Source: Hesseltinella vesiculosa
Taxonomy: Eukaryota > Mucoromycota > Mucoromycetes > Mucorales > Cunninghamellaceae
Direction: 5' to 3'
Assembly (NCBI GenBank): GCA_002104935.1
Contig: MCGT01000024.1
Span: 248,001 to 312,000 of the forward strand
Length of the DNA: 64,000 bases
Position numbers and translations under genes: made by a program. Shown here piece after piece: positions 32,494-43,957 of this stretch. Every line of letters starts with the position of its first letter. The stretch's first letter is position 1. The notes under the pieces are model-generated. The model had not been told where the DNA came from and made no database searches. It saw nothing but the letters and a program-made list of their open reading frames with translations.

Positions 32494-32656
32494 CCTCCTC
32501 ATTCCTCTGTACTCTCCCTCTTGTTAATGGTCCATCACGACTGAATAAAGCTCATCCGCCAAAAAGTAACACGCCAAAAAACAAAACTTCGATGATAATA
32601 AAGAGAGGGAGGACAGCCAGCCGATTTACTGTAGATGCAAGGGAATTGAAAATGCC

Positions 32657-32678
32657 AGAGAGAGAGAGAGAGAGAGAG
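32657..32678. repeat. (GA)n microsatellite
   Basis: Eleven AG units immediately downstream of the TOE1 stop codon, inside its 3' region. Confidence 0.9.
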
Positions 32679-32686
32679 GGATGTCA

Positions 32687-34072
32687 TCATGGCCAGAGAA
32701 ACGACTTGAGACGCTGCCATGATTGGCTCGGGGACGAGTAATGACTGGGCATGATGCGGAGCGGGATATCCAGTCGCATAAGGTTGATCTTGTTCAAGGC
32801 GTCTTGGACGTCTTGTTCTGGAAGAGTGGTAATAAAGTAACAAAAAGCGTAGGCTGTCATGTAGGCGTCAAAGTGAGAGCTATGGAGACGCTTGGCGGAA
32901 GACATGGGAGGATCGGCCAGGTCATCGTTGTCGTTCGCCTGCACTTTAGCGGTGGTGGAGTCCGTCGTGCCAAGGTCTCGGTCTAAAATCCTATCCATGT
33001 CGTGTGTCATCGGACAGCCATTGCCTAGACGACAATAGCCATGGCTCTACAGGCAAAGGGAAAGTACAGGAGAATCATAAAACATCGGTCAGTCACATAG
33101 CCCTCCCTTCATCTCTTCTCCCCTGTTTCTTACAGCGTACTGAGAACATATATCCAGCTTTGTCTTTTTCGCTTGGGTGTTTGAGGTGTTGGCAGCCGCA
33201 CGTTTCCTGCGCTTCTTCGAGGCTGACTCAGTCGTGGTTGGGCGGCAAGGATTGGCAGGGATAGGCGCTAATAAGCCGGAGAGGTCGACGGCGAAGGAGG
33301 AGGCTGGCGCATCGGTGGGATCGGCGGGCGCCAGGCTAGGTTTGGTCTTGATTTTCAAGAGAGGCTGGCCAAGGCGCAAGCACTTGCCATACACATAAGC
33401 CAAGTAGGACACTTGTTCGCCAGCAACAGCAGTGCTCAGGTACTTGGTATCGTAAAACCCTCCAGGGAACATCAGATCCAAGTCAGCAACAAAGGTGCCA
33501 AGCTTCGCAGGCAGGGTGGCGAAGAAGCTTTGATAAAGGTACATGACATCGAGCAGGCCATTGTGAACAACAAGAGGGATCTTTTTGTCATGAACGATCT
33601 TCAAAACGCTGAACCAGAATCGGCGGATCAACAGGGTGGGATGATCTGGATCGTCGCCATAAGAAGTGAGATCGAGAAGAGAGCCGTCATGGAAAGGTAT
33701 GCCAACACGGAAAATGCGGCCAAAGTCCAGGCCACTTTCGGCCAGGAAGCGCATATTTTTGGGATCGACTTGGAACGTGTTTTGATTGCTAGTGAGGAAT
33801 TCAACATTCGTGACATCAAATCGGGTGCGGTTCTTCTTGTCCGTTTTGTTTTTACGAGAGATCAGCGTCAGGCCAAAGGAGAAGAGCGAGTGGGTCTGGA
33901 TCACCTGACAGAGCTCAACGTACCGTTGCTCCATGTGTTTGGTGATCTTGGAGCAAAAGCCAGAGAACTCGCTATCGAATGCAATGTAATCGGCCTCGGC
34001 AATGGCGGCTAGCAGTGGATCGAGCAAACTTGCAAAGTTGTCATTGGTCACTTCGGTATAAGAAACGGACAT
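32687..34072 (-). CDS. TOE1: CAF1-family 3'-5' exoribonuclease with CCCH finger (TOE1-like)
   Basis: About 420 residues. DEDD nuclease motifs: FDSEFSG (first Asp and Glu), LVVHNGLLDVMYLY (third Asp) and GFYDTKYLS (fourth). A Lys/Arg stretch (KKRRKRAAAN) follows, then a CCCH finger split over an intron (ICSQYA / HGYCRLGNGCPMTHD). The nuclease plus CCCH pairing marks TOE1, which trims 3' ends of snRNAs in the nucleus, rather than Pop2/CAF1. A C-terminal helical region (FDAYMTAYAFCYFI, FWFSV earlier) completes the fold. Introns at about 33018-33130 and 33840-33935 are inferred. The start ATG at 34072 gives MSVSYTEV. Confidence 0.82.
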
Positions 34073-34736
34073 GGCCAGGACAGACGAAAGAAAGCAAAAA
34101 AAAAAAAAAAAAAAAAAAGAGCCTGGCGCCACATTTTTATTTTTTATTTTTCTTTCGCCAGCTTTGGCCCTGAATGCCATCCACATCAATGATTGTCTTT
34201 TGAAAGTGTCTTTTTTTTCTTTTAGAAAATGGCCATTGAACGATGAGTGTTCAAAGAAAGGAGTGCGCGACAATGAAAAAGAGCCGGGCTTTTGAAGCCA
34301 ACACTTTTCTGGGAAATCGTGAATGACAGGCCCTGGCTAGTGCTTTCACGCAGCTGGCCTGCTTCTGCAAGCACTTTATCAGCTTGGTTCCATTGTGCTG
34401 TCATCCTAGGCAGCTTCTCAAAGCCCAAGGAGATCCGTCTAGTTTTGGCGCTTCAGATTCTCCCGCCCACCATATTTGAGTCTCCGCCGATGCTGCCCCG
34501 GCAGGTTTCGCCACGCACGCCAAACGGGTGAGAAATACTGTATTTCCAAAAAGAAAGACGCAATTCAAAAAAGCGAAAAGTGTACAGGGGGCTACAAAAG
34601 AAGGAATAAACAGAGTCAGCTTAGAAAGGACGACCAATTAGATATTGCACTCACCAAGTAATGGGATAGCACCAGATAGGTGGAGAAAAGAGTGAGAGGA
34701 TGGTGAGTCGTTCGTCCAAAAAAAGAACACACACAC
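34073..34736. other. Intergenic region between TOE1 and the Fanzor gene
   Basis: Promoter side of TOE1 and 3' side of the Fanzor gene. It holds an A run at about 34099-34118 and no supported gene. In Fanzor/TnpB systems the guide RNA usually overlaps or follows the 3' end of the nuclease gene, so the right part (about 34600-34760) is where a guide RNA would be expected. No clear fold or terminal inverted repeat was recognised by eye. Confidence 0.5.
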
Positions 34737-37700
34737 TTACGGGAAAGCCCTAAACTTGTACATTTTCATTATGTACAATGGGGGAAGCGGTAGGAGGAGG
34801 TTGTCCATCGGGTCGGGGTCATTGGGTGCACCTTGGACGTCACCGTCTTGATCGGCTACCTTCTGAGAAAGGACTTGGGGACGGGAGGCACCTTCGATGG
34901 CAAGACGCGCAACAGACAGGATGTTCCTCGCAGCATTGCAGTCGCGCTGCCACATCTGTCCACAGTGTTGGCACACAGTGACAGAGTGCAGGTTTGATCC
35001 AGCAATTTCAATGGGCTTGCAACCTTGACGGCCACACTTGCTGCACACTTGAGATGTCCACTTTTCGTCCGTGGACAACAACACCAGCCGATCATCTCGA
35101 TCTGCTCTTTGGAGCAGCTTCTTCAAGCGGGCGGCCAGGCCGCTGGGATGGCCTCGAAACGAACGACGACCAAATTTACCATCACCCAAGCAAACCAGGG
35201 TTACCTTGCTCTTTGGTGTTGCAACAAATTCCTGCTTCCTCCATTTTTGTCTATAAAATATATCAGTTATCGTTCAAGGCTGCACTACATCAAAACATAC
35301 CGAGGAAGGGGTGGTGGGGTATTCACATTGGTCAAGACATCAGGATCATTTGCGAAACTCTGATGTGCATGTGGGCTTGGAGCAGTTTCGCTATGCTGGT
35401 GGGAGGACGAATCGATCATTGGCTGTAAGAACAGCGGTGAGGTCGAGGCCAAGGCGAATGCAGTGTCACCCACATCTACAGCAACACTGGGCTCAGAAGA
35501 CGTGCCAATGATTGACACCGAAGGATTGTCATTTTCAATCGGTAAAGAGACTTGTGACGTGCTGCTACCAGAGGATATGTTGATCGAGGGAGCACGGTTG
35601 CCAGCAATGGCAATAGCAATCGCGTTTTGTGAAGCTGCAATGCTAGTGGCACTTCCACGGCCCATTTGGACTGAAGGCTGGGTAGAGATCAATGGCATCG
35701 CAGGAGTAACTTGCTGCAAGGTTGTTGTCGCTCGGGTCCCGGTTTGCATTGGCTCTTGGGGCTGGGGATTATCGATAGAAATTCTGATCGAAGGGGCGTA
35801 GCCTTCCGCAATAGCGATAGCGATAGCTCCACGTGCAGTGGCAATGGCAGTGGCGCGACTTGTTGGGTTGGTGCCCACGCTTGGTTGTGATGTTGCATGC
35901 GGTGGAGCGGAGAGGACAGGTGACAAAGCCAAAGGGGGTGCGGATTCTGACGTAGCAGTAGCAAGTGGGCCATCATGCTCATATGCGTCCATATCAACTT
36001 GCTCTTCTTGAGGAGATTGCATTGACACATTTCCTTCTGGCACAGTAAGATCTACCAGTTCACGGTCGCTCTGTCGTCCATACTTGTTACCGCCTGTCAA
36101 GAAGATATTGACGAGTTCCCCATCAGCTTTCTGGCGGCCTCTGTAGTTCAGGAATCGAAGAGGTGGCAGATGTTCAGCGTAAAAATCTTTCAGTAGCTGA
36201 GCTCGTTCCAGGACAGCCTTCGTATACAGATCCAACTTTGATAGGTCCATGGTGCAGGGGGAGGGGATCGCGCTTTCCAAGGTGTCGATGCCATGCTGAG
36301 ACTTGAGGTCACGGATCCGTTGGTTGGTCCTGTGGAAGCCTGCGTCGTGGAAGTATTCCTGGGAGGAGTAGCGGCGTATTTCGTGCCGGGGGTCAGAGGC
36401 CATAGCTCCTTCATTGTCGTAGATCGATGTATCGGAACCGTCAACAGCAACGTATACTTGTCCAACACCAGGGTCAACACCCCATACTCTGCACTCAGAC
36501 AGGTCGTCGGTATCGATATCTTCCAAAGTGAGGGGCGCTTCTTGATTAACAGGCTTCAGTTTTTTAAATGTTGCCGAGACTGCGTACCCGTCAGACATCA
36601 GAGAGTCTTCGAACACCCCTTGGCTAAATAGAAGAATTAAGAATGAGTACCATCGTTCCCTTCCCACCCCTACTTACTTTTTAAACTTTGTCATGTCAAG
36701 CAGGCCGAAGTTCTTGTGAGGAGCGTCAAGAGCTCCAGGCTGGTTTTCATTGCTTGACGATGACTGTGGAAGCAGGTGGTGGAGGCCAAAATGATGCAAA
36801 AGGGTCCCCATTGTGGAAGCGTTGATGCGGACATAGCGAAGTCGGAAGCTAGGAACAGGAAGCAAGGCAAACATGCGGCACGGGGGACTGAAGAGGTAGG
36901 CGGGCGGCTTGAAGCAGTCTTGGGCCAATTGCTGCTTTGCAGTTTCCACAGTGTCTTTCACCATGGTACGAGAATTGGCGTCAAAAGCAGGCGGGAGTTT
37001 GTTGGCATCAAAACGGGCCGACTGGCTGTTGATTAACTTTGCAATGGCCGAGACAAGTCGCGTTCGTTTCTGGTGTCCAAGTTTTGCCCAACCAGGTATT
37101 TGTGATAATTCATGCCGTACCCAACTGAGCGATGCTTCCTTCTGGTTGTTTGCTGGCTGCTCTTCGTCGGCTTTGTTCCACATCTCAAGCGTGCCTAATA
37201 TCTTTGCCATGACGGGTAAAAATAAATGTGGCCATCCAGCATACGTGGCAGTCGTCAGCATAACATTGTTGTCACCATCAGCAATGCCGAGGGCAGGTTG
37301 GTCGTCCGGGGCACTGCCAGCATTGCTACTAACATCAGAGTCAGAAGCAGCTACAGATTGCAAGTTCAAGCCACCAAATCGGGTTGTTGCTGAGACTGAC
37401 AATGCTGTATCAAGGGACATCATGTCGTCATCACCGTCTAGATCATCAGACGCCACCGGTTCAAGCGGGATCCAAGGGGCGGTAGGCGTGTTGTGCGAGG
37501 AGGAGGTTGTGGCAGGTTGGGTGGATGCAGTAGCTTCCCGGCTTGCTTGCTCAAACGTTTGCTTTCGACGGCGCTCTTCGGCCAGTGCTTGTCGTTCTCG
37601 TAGATCTTCTTGAATTTGCCGAATGGCCGGCTCCAGTAGCGCATGGCAGTCATTGATGATCAGGTTAAATTTGCTTTGGACTTTTTCCTTCAAACGTGAA

Positions 37701-38825
37701 TCCATTGAGGTATAGTCAGGTAATTCGGGTTCGAATTTTGGGTCTTGGGCAATGCGATCATAGAGGTATAAAGCATAAGCGCGGGCCTGTCCACTCTTCA
37801 GTTCCTGCTCAAAAAAAAAAAATTAGAACCGCGTTTCTTTTTCTGCCTCCACTATAAAACGTCATTACTGGGACTAAACGCAGAAGCTTTGCTGACATGA
37901 AAGTCACAAGACATTGTGACATTCCTTCCACAATATGGTTCTTCCAATCCTTTGCGCATTGCATAGCTGTCGATGAGAGTGCACTGGAAAACGTCACTGG
38001 GCGACGGCCAACAGGGGACGCGACGGGTGGGCACCATGGCTGGTTTCCAGGTGGACCATACTCTGTACGAAATGTAGCAAATGCCGAGGTCAGATCTGCC
38101 CGTAATTCTTGCGACAAGGTTCTTGTGTTCGTCACAGCTTTTCCCATTAGCAGCTGGAAGACAGAGGTGAAGAACACTTGGTCGAACAAGGCAGGTGGGA
38201 GGCTATCATTTCGTCGACGCAACAGTGTCGTCACAAAATGGCGAAGGAACAAGTGTGAGTGGATGACGATGTCTCGGTTGTGAGACGCCAGCGACCTGAC
38301 GGCAGAGATGAACGTAGATGGCACGGTGGAGTCAAGGGCATTATTGGCTGGACGCTTTATGAGATTTGCAAGACCATGCTTCAGAGTGTGGTGGCGCGTG
38401 GTCCCGCCAAGCTTTCTCTTTGTCAACACACGTTTGGTGGACTTGTGCGAGGGGCAGCGGTGGCTGGAGGCTCTGGAATGCGTTTGTGCGGTCCGGCGTC
38501 GGATTTCGGCGGCTGCCAAGGAGGCTTCATCACCTAGCTTTTCCAGTCTATCCACTTCTTTCATACATGTTGGACAGGGTCGTTGGTCGCCAAATTTTGG
38601 AAGATGGGCGGAAAACTCAGCTCTGGCATCTTGCTTGGCTTTCTTTTCGTCAGCACTTTGCTTTCGTTTTACAGTGCTTCTTGATCTTCCTGTTCTTTGA
38701 CGTTTTGATCCTGAATCTAGACAACCTCATGTGAATCAGATATTTGTATTGTTTATCTTGATTAGCTTACGTGTTGCGCTTTGCGCTTCGCTTGCTTCTT
38801 GACGTTCTAGTCTTATCCTTCTTTT
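34737..38825 (-). CDS. Fanzor nuclease (eukaryotic TnpB homologue)
   Basis: Predicted RNA-guided DNA endonuclease of about 1,288 residues in five exons (38825-38771 uncertain, 38716-37869, 37804-36678, 36623-35301, 35250-34737); the exon lengths sum to a multiple of three. The long helical N-terminus has a CPTC motif. Then come LMSDGYAVSATFKKL and the split RuvC: Asp in WGVDPGVGQVYVAV (36473-36475), VTLVCLGDGKFGRRSF, Glu in STDEKWTSQ (35064-35066), a zinc ribbon with CSKC and CQHC, and Asp in QRDCNAARN (34941-34943). All catalytic residues are kept. The Glu beside the zinc ribbon is the arrangement typical of Fanzor. An insert of about 250 low-complexity residues sits between RuvC-I and RuvC-II. 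Many introns point to the Fanzor1 type. No transposase is nearby. The N-terminal start is uncertain. Confidence 0.88.
35575..35835 (-). repeat. Degenerate internal repeat inside the Fanzor insert
   Basis: Two related segments about 200 bp apart encode NAIAIAIAGNRAPSINIS and GAIAIAIAEGYAPSIRIS. They lie in the low-complexity insert between the RuvC-I and RuvC-II motifs. Confidence 0.7.
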
Positions 38826-39064
38826 CTAAACATTCTTTGTTTAAAGTTGTGCGTTTCAATCGTCATTTCAAACAAATCTTGAAAGCTTGGGAAAAAGGGA
38901 TGAATGAAAAGTGAAAAAGAAAATATAAAAAGGAACATCGGAGTGAGAAAAAAAGTAAAGCAGCCAGCTACACGCGTACAGCATTGGTAAATAGATGGTT
39001 TTTACTCAGTAGCTATTTTAGTTCAGCAAAGACGCTTTTTCTATATCCTCTTTACGTTCCTTGT

Positions 39065-39343
39065 TTATATCTTAGTCCTTTCGTTCACTCCTACTGTAAA
39101 AGTAATTGTCACCTTCCTCTTATTTTCAACTAATTGTTTAATTCTTTTCGTTTGACCCCATGTCTCTTTTTTTAACCTGTTGTCTTTTCTAGACCCCAGC
39201 GAGTTACTTCTTGGAGGATCATAGGCTGCTCGTAAAAGCTGCTTCGAGGCCTTGCCGTAATTCTCTGTCACAGTCTTCTTGTTGGCGGTGTCGTTCCCCA
39301 TCAACAATTGAAAGACGGAAGCGAATTCTTGCTCCATTGTCAT
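39065..39343 (-). pseudogene. Fragment of a second Fanzor copy
   Basis: A minus-strand open stretch starts EFASVFQLLMGNDTANKKTV and continues to AAYDPPRSNSLG. It matches the Fanzor N-terminal segment FTSVFQLLMGKAVTNTRTLS...EYGPPGNQP encoded near 38040-38180, with the same spacing between the two conserved parts. No RuvC or zinc-ribbon sequence is found around it. It is therefore read as the remnant of a tandem or nested second copy lying just upstream of the intact gene. Confidence 0.6.
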
Positions 39344-40011
39344 ATCAAGAAAGTATGGTTCAGTTCGTCATCGCATACTAAACTTACCTAGCAATTTGTA
39401 ACTCCGGGAGGCGACTCAACACCAGACAATGCGACATTAAAAAAAGAAAGACTGTAAAAAAAAATCCATTCAACGATCTCGGCAACGCACCTGGCATTAG
39501 CCATTGGCTGATCTAACTGAAAAAAAAAGGAGAACCTGCGTATCGATTGAATGGAAATATTTCCAAGCATCTCAATTGACCAAAAAAAAAATAAAGTTAG
39601 CCACCGGCATGTTTGATCAGGACAGCCAGCATGAGTAGATGATGCGTGAGAGTCTGACAGGAGAGCGGGCTTCATTTCTTGTGGTGGCAAATTCCTTGGA
39701 AGCAGCCAAGGCGATGTTTTTCTACCGACGCGGGGTTTGTCGGGCGTGGCTCGAATTGGACGAGGAGGGCGGCAAAACACGTTTTCTGAAGAAAAAAAAC
39801 GAGACGATGGGCTTTGAATGTTCAACCACGGAATGATTGGATGCTATTTAAGGGTAAAGGCTTGATCGCAAATTGGAAAGGCAGGCTTATTTGCATCCAC
39901 GTTTAAAACAATGACATGTGAGAAGATGACCCAATTTTTGTTCATTTCCATGCAACTTTTCAGGAGGCACGGATTTGTGCAGCACTTTTTCCAAATTTAG
40001 GTATCTTTATT
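39344..40011. other. Intergenic region, no gene seen
   Basis: About 670 bp between the Fanzor fragment and the FYVE gene. Open frames on both strands near 39388-39836 overlap each other and lack coding character. No terminal inverted repeat of a Fanzor-bearing transposon was recognised. Confidence 0.5.
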
Positions 40012-41861
40012 TCATTTGGAAAAACTAATCAATTGATCACAACACACATCACACACTCGGTACCAATCATGATGGAGGCCGTCTTTGAGCAGTGGCATTT
40101 TGTTTTGACTATGGGCTTGACAGATGATTTTGCCACATCTGATAAGAAAAGCTGAGTGAGAGGTGACAAAGGTGTATGTCTTTTTTTTTACCTTCGACAA
40201 TGATGACGACGGTGGAGCCAGCTAAAGGCCGGTGCTGAGCATGAATCCAATTGACAATGGGGCACTTGTTGATCAGGGATCCATTGGTCATGTGGTAACA
40301 GATGAAACGGATGGTCATCCAGTGGATTGAGATGAAGCACAAAAGGCACCACCTGTTTCTCCAGACGAGCCATCCCTTGAAACATCAACGGATCGGGTTT
40401 TTTGTTTTCTTGGCGATGACGCGTCAACCAACGGGACCAAAAGGGTAAAGGGGACGAGGAGGTAGAGGAAGTCGAAGAGAGAGGAGGCAAGGTAGACGAG
40501 ATGGATGAGGCGGAAGGTAGGGTATCATCAGAAGAGTAGGCGGCATCTGTCAAGGTATCGTAGAGCTGTTCCACAGCAGTTTTGTGTTGGTCGTGGTACA
40601 TGGGTGTTTGTTGCAAGATGGGAGTGTCTTGCAAGGTGGCATGTGATTGTTGATGTGACATGAGCCAGTCCGCATCCAAAAAAAAGCATTGGGAAAGATG
40701 GCTGTTATCACGATGCGCCATTTTGACATCGTGTAAGATCCGGGCAACCATGGCGTCCAAACAACCAGGTTGAGACAATTGGTTTTGCAGCAACAAGCGC
40801 TGGGCGGGAGTGTATTGATGCTGCTGCTTAGCAAAGGCAGCAATCATGGCAGTGGCAGCGGCAAGGGCGACAGTTTTGGCTGGGTCGTCCTGAGGTGAAG
40901 GGCCGTTGGGACTGACGAGAGCGGTGGTGAGATGAGGAAGCAGAACATCGGTCTTTTTTTGAGCGCGACACAAGGACACGGGTGGTGGGCGAACGGTTGG
41001 AGAAGCGATCAATTTGTTGGGTAGGGCAGAAGGAGCGGTGGGAAGAGCAGGCTGGGAACAGGACCGGGACCGACGGCCGATGGGTAGCTGTGGGTGCCAT
41101 GGGATCGTAGGGGCTGAACCTCCGGTGCGTCGCTTTGGTACGGGCTGGGCAGGGGTCGGATGATGGTGGTGATGCGGGTAGGAGGAAGGAGGTGAGGTGG
41201 AACACCAGGACCTTTTTTTCTTGCAAGAAGTCGAAGGAGCCACACCGAAAATAGGCACAGCGATGACATCAGGAGGGTTCAAAATACTCTTTGGCGAAGG
41301 CTCGGGATCAGGATGGCAAGCTGAGCATTTGGAACGTCGCATAAACCCTGCATTTTCCAGCCACGCAGGGTGCCGAGTGAGTTCAGCCATGGACGACCGT
41401 CGTGGCCTTGGCTTATCGTCCAGATCCGGATGCTTGGTCAAGGTGTTTGTAGTTGGATGCGCCGTATTCAAAATCGAGCCATGCTTATTCTTGTGTTTGT
41501 GAGGAGGTGAATGTTGATAAAGAGATTGACCTAGTGTTGGGGAGCTGTCGGTGCGATGCCGATGATGGCGATGCGCGGCATGACTGGTGCTTTTGGTCAT
41601 CAATGGGGCGATTTTCTTGGGCGGCTTTTGCGGTGGTCGTAACGGAGGATTCAATTTACTGACCACAGCATATCTACAAAGATAGAAGGGCAGTTTTAGA
41701 ATCATCAGCAAAAAAAAAAAAAAAAAAAAAGTAACAAGAAGAAAGGGAGACGGGAAAAAAATGCGTTTTTACCTGGAGGTTGTTTTTGTAGGGAATATGG
41801 AAACGTTGGCAGGGGAAGTAGAGAACGAGGATTCAGGTTTAATAGAGCATGCCATGACCAT
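40012..41861 (-). CDS. FYVE-type zinc-finger protein
   Basis: About 565 residues in three exons. The first exon (MVMACSIKPESSFSTSP) joins at about 41764/41673 to a long Pro/His/Ser-rich disordered region. The C-terminus is a FYVE finger: CQLDSC, then the basic RRHHCRRCG phosphoinositide-binding motif completed across the intron at about 40141-40190, then KIICQAH and RVCDVC. FYVE domains bind PtdIns3P on endosomes and vacuoles. The third pair has Cys-Gln-Ala-His where Cys-x-x-Cys is usual. No catalytic domain is seen, so it is probably an adaptor. The start could be either of two ATGs 6 nt apart (41861 or 41855). Confidence 0.8.
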
Positions 41862-42388
41862 GTTGGTACATGTACAAATAGAATGATAATAGAAGGGAGT
41901 ATTAGAAGAGGAGACTTTGAAAAAAGGGGGATAGTGAAAAAGGACGTAACAAGAAAGGGGAGAGAAAAGAAAAGAAGAGAAATGAAAGATGGTGCATTTT
42001 ATACTCTTTTTTCTTTTTGAGTGGGGAAATGCGCGGCATGGGATTGGCTGCTTTCAGAAAAATTAAGGAGGTGTCCCTCTTTTGTTTGAAAGGCTTTTTA
42101 TTCTTTCAACAAACAATACAATTTGATCCATTTCTATTGCTGTCAGAAAGTTTGACAAGTAAAAAAAAAAATATATCATTTTCTCCCCTTTTTTGTTTTT
42201 GGTCGATGCTTTATTTTTTGCCACCTCACGTAGAGGTTGCATGATTGAAGAGAGCCTAGGTTTCCTTCATTGCACAATTCAAACCCAGAGGCCTTTTTCT
42301 TTCCTTTTCTTGCCATTTGCTTTTTTTTTCTCTTTTCTTCAACTTACTCAACCCTATTTTTTTTCTTTTTTTTACCAACGTGACAATC
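41862..42388. promoter_or_regulatory. Bidirectional promoter between FYVE and DCAF7 genes
   Basis: About 530 bp between divergent start codons. On the minus strand GTATAAAAT (complement near 41997-42005) fits a TATA box about 140 nt before the FYVE gene. Long pyrimidine tracts at 42290-42375 precede the DCAF7 ATG, as is common in fungal promoters. Confidence 0.45.
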
Positions 42389-43924
42389 ATGGAGAATACA
42401 CGACAATATAGCAATCAAAAAGACGTGTATCAATATGACTGTCCTTGGCCGATATATGCTTTGGATTGGTGCAAGTCCAGAGACAGCGCATTCCGATTAG
42501 CTCTGGGCAGCTTTATCGAAGACAACAACAACAAGGCATGATAAAACGCTACAAGATGAAACAGCCGGAGCTCATGCCTATTTTTTATTTGATGCAGTTG
42601 CAAGTCATTGCTAGAACTGATCTAGTTCATGGCCAACAACAGCCTCAACATCCTGATTTCGTAGCAGTAGCTGAAGCCGAATCTCATTACCCGCTCACCA
42701 AAGTCCTATGGGAACCTTCTCAGGTAAGAAAGAGAAAGGATGTTGTTGAGAAACTCATTCCCGATCTGTCATTTCTATAGCAAAACTCTCGACGCGCTGA
42801 TTTATTGGCTACTACTGGTGATATCCTTCGACTTTGGGAACTGGCCGACAATCCGCACTATGGCACCACCAGCAACTCTATCAACGGTGGTCGAAAAACC
42901 CCTGCCTATTTCACACAACAGCTGGTCAAAAAAGCTGAGTTGGTCAACGTTAGTTAAAAAGAGGCTGTCTGTTGACAATGGTGCATGCGTATTGACCTCC
43001 TTTTTCATTTGCTATGATCCCAAAAGATGAAGCAATCGGATTTCTGCGCCCCTCTGACCTCATTTGACTGGAATGAGGCTGATCCCTCTTTGATTGTCAC
43101 CTCGAGTATAGATACCACGTGCACCGTATGGAATGTGGAAACGAATCAAGCAAAGACACAGTTGATCGCTCACGACAGCGACGTGTACGATGTGGGTTTC
43201 ATGCATGGGTCTGCAGACGTCTTTGCAAGTGTAGGTGCAGATGGTAGCGTTCGCTTGTTTGATTTACGGTAAGTATCAAGCACACGGTCTATCATTTATA
43301 GCTTTTCCTCCCTCGCCTGTGACAGGTCCTTGGAACATTCAACGATCCTTTACGAATCACCAGCAATTTCCCAACCACCTCGGCCATCCAACGATTCCAA
43401 GCACTCAGCCTCCTGCCCCTTGCTTCGCTTGCAATTCAACCGCATCAATGCCAATTTATTGGCCACCTTCCGCATGGACTCTCCTTCGGTGCAAATCTTA
43501 GACATTCGCCATCCCAGCGCCCCGGTCGTGGAATTGATCAATGGCCACCAAAGCAGCGTCAACTGCATGAATTGGAGCCCATCCAAGCCCAATCAAATTG
43601 CCACGGGAGGTAAAGGAGAATGAAAAAAAAATTGGATAAAGGACGTGCCACCATGCTCAAACCCTCTGTTTTACATTTTCACCTAAAAAAAATATAGGAG
43701 ATGATTCGCAAGTCTTGATTTGGGATATCCATGACAATGACCGCTCCACGTCTCCCTACCAACAAGCAGCTACCAAGCACAGCCAGCCTCCATTAAGATC
43801 TATTCGCGACCCTATCCTAGCATACACTGCTGATCAAGGCATCAATTCCTTGTCATGGAGCAAATCAATACCTCAATGGGTGGCTATTGGCTTTGGAAAG
43901 ACGGTGCAGGCTTTGCACATTTAG
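42389..43924 (+). CDS. WD40 protein DCAF7/WDR68-like
   Basis: Six or seven exons spliced into a WD40 propeller. It starts [28 protein letters not shown], then [13 protein letters not shown] and [14 protein letters not shown], then [102 protein letters not shown] and [15 protein letters not shown]. These are hallmark stretches of DCAF7/HAN11/TTG1-type proteins, scaffolds that hold DYRK/HIPK kinases and act as DDB1-CUL4 adaptors in animals. The fungal role is unstudied here. Confidence 0.88.
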
Positions 43925-43957
43925 TCTGTCACACACTGAATAAAACAAAGCACAATT

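Noticed and set aside
34290..34640. Possible left terminal inverted repeat of a Fanzor-bearing transposon
   Set aside because: No matching inverted copy was found by eye near 38830-39800. A computed self-comparison of 34000-40000 would be decisive.
39388..39836. Overlapping frames on both strands between the Fanzor fragment and FYVE gene
   Set aside because: They overlap each other, have no recognisable domain, and include low-complexity F/K runs from T/A tracts.
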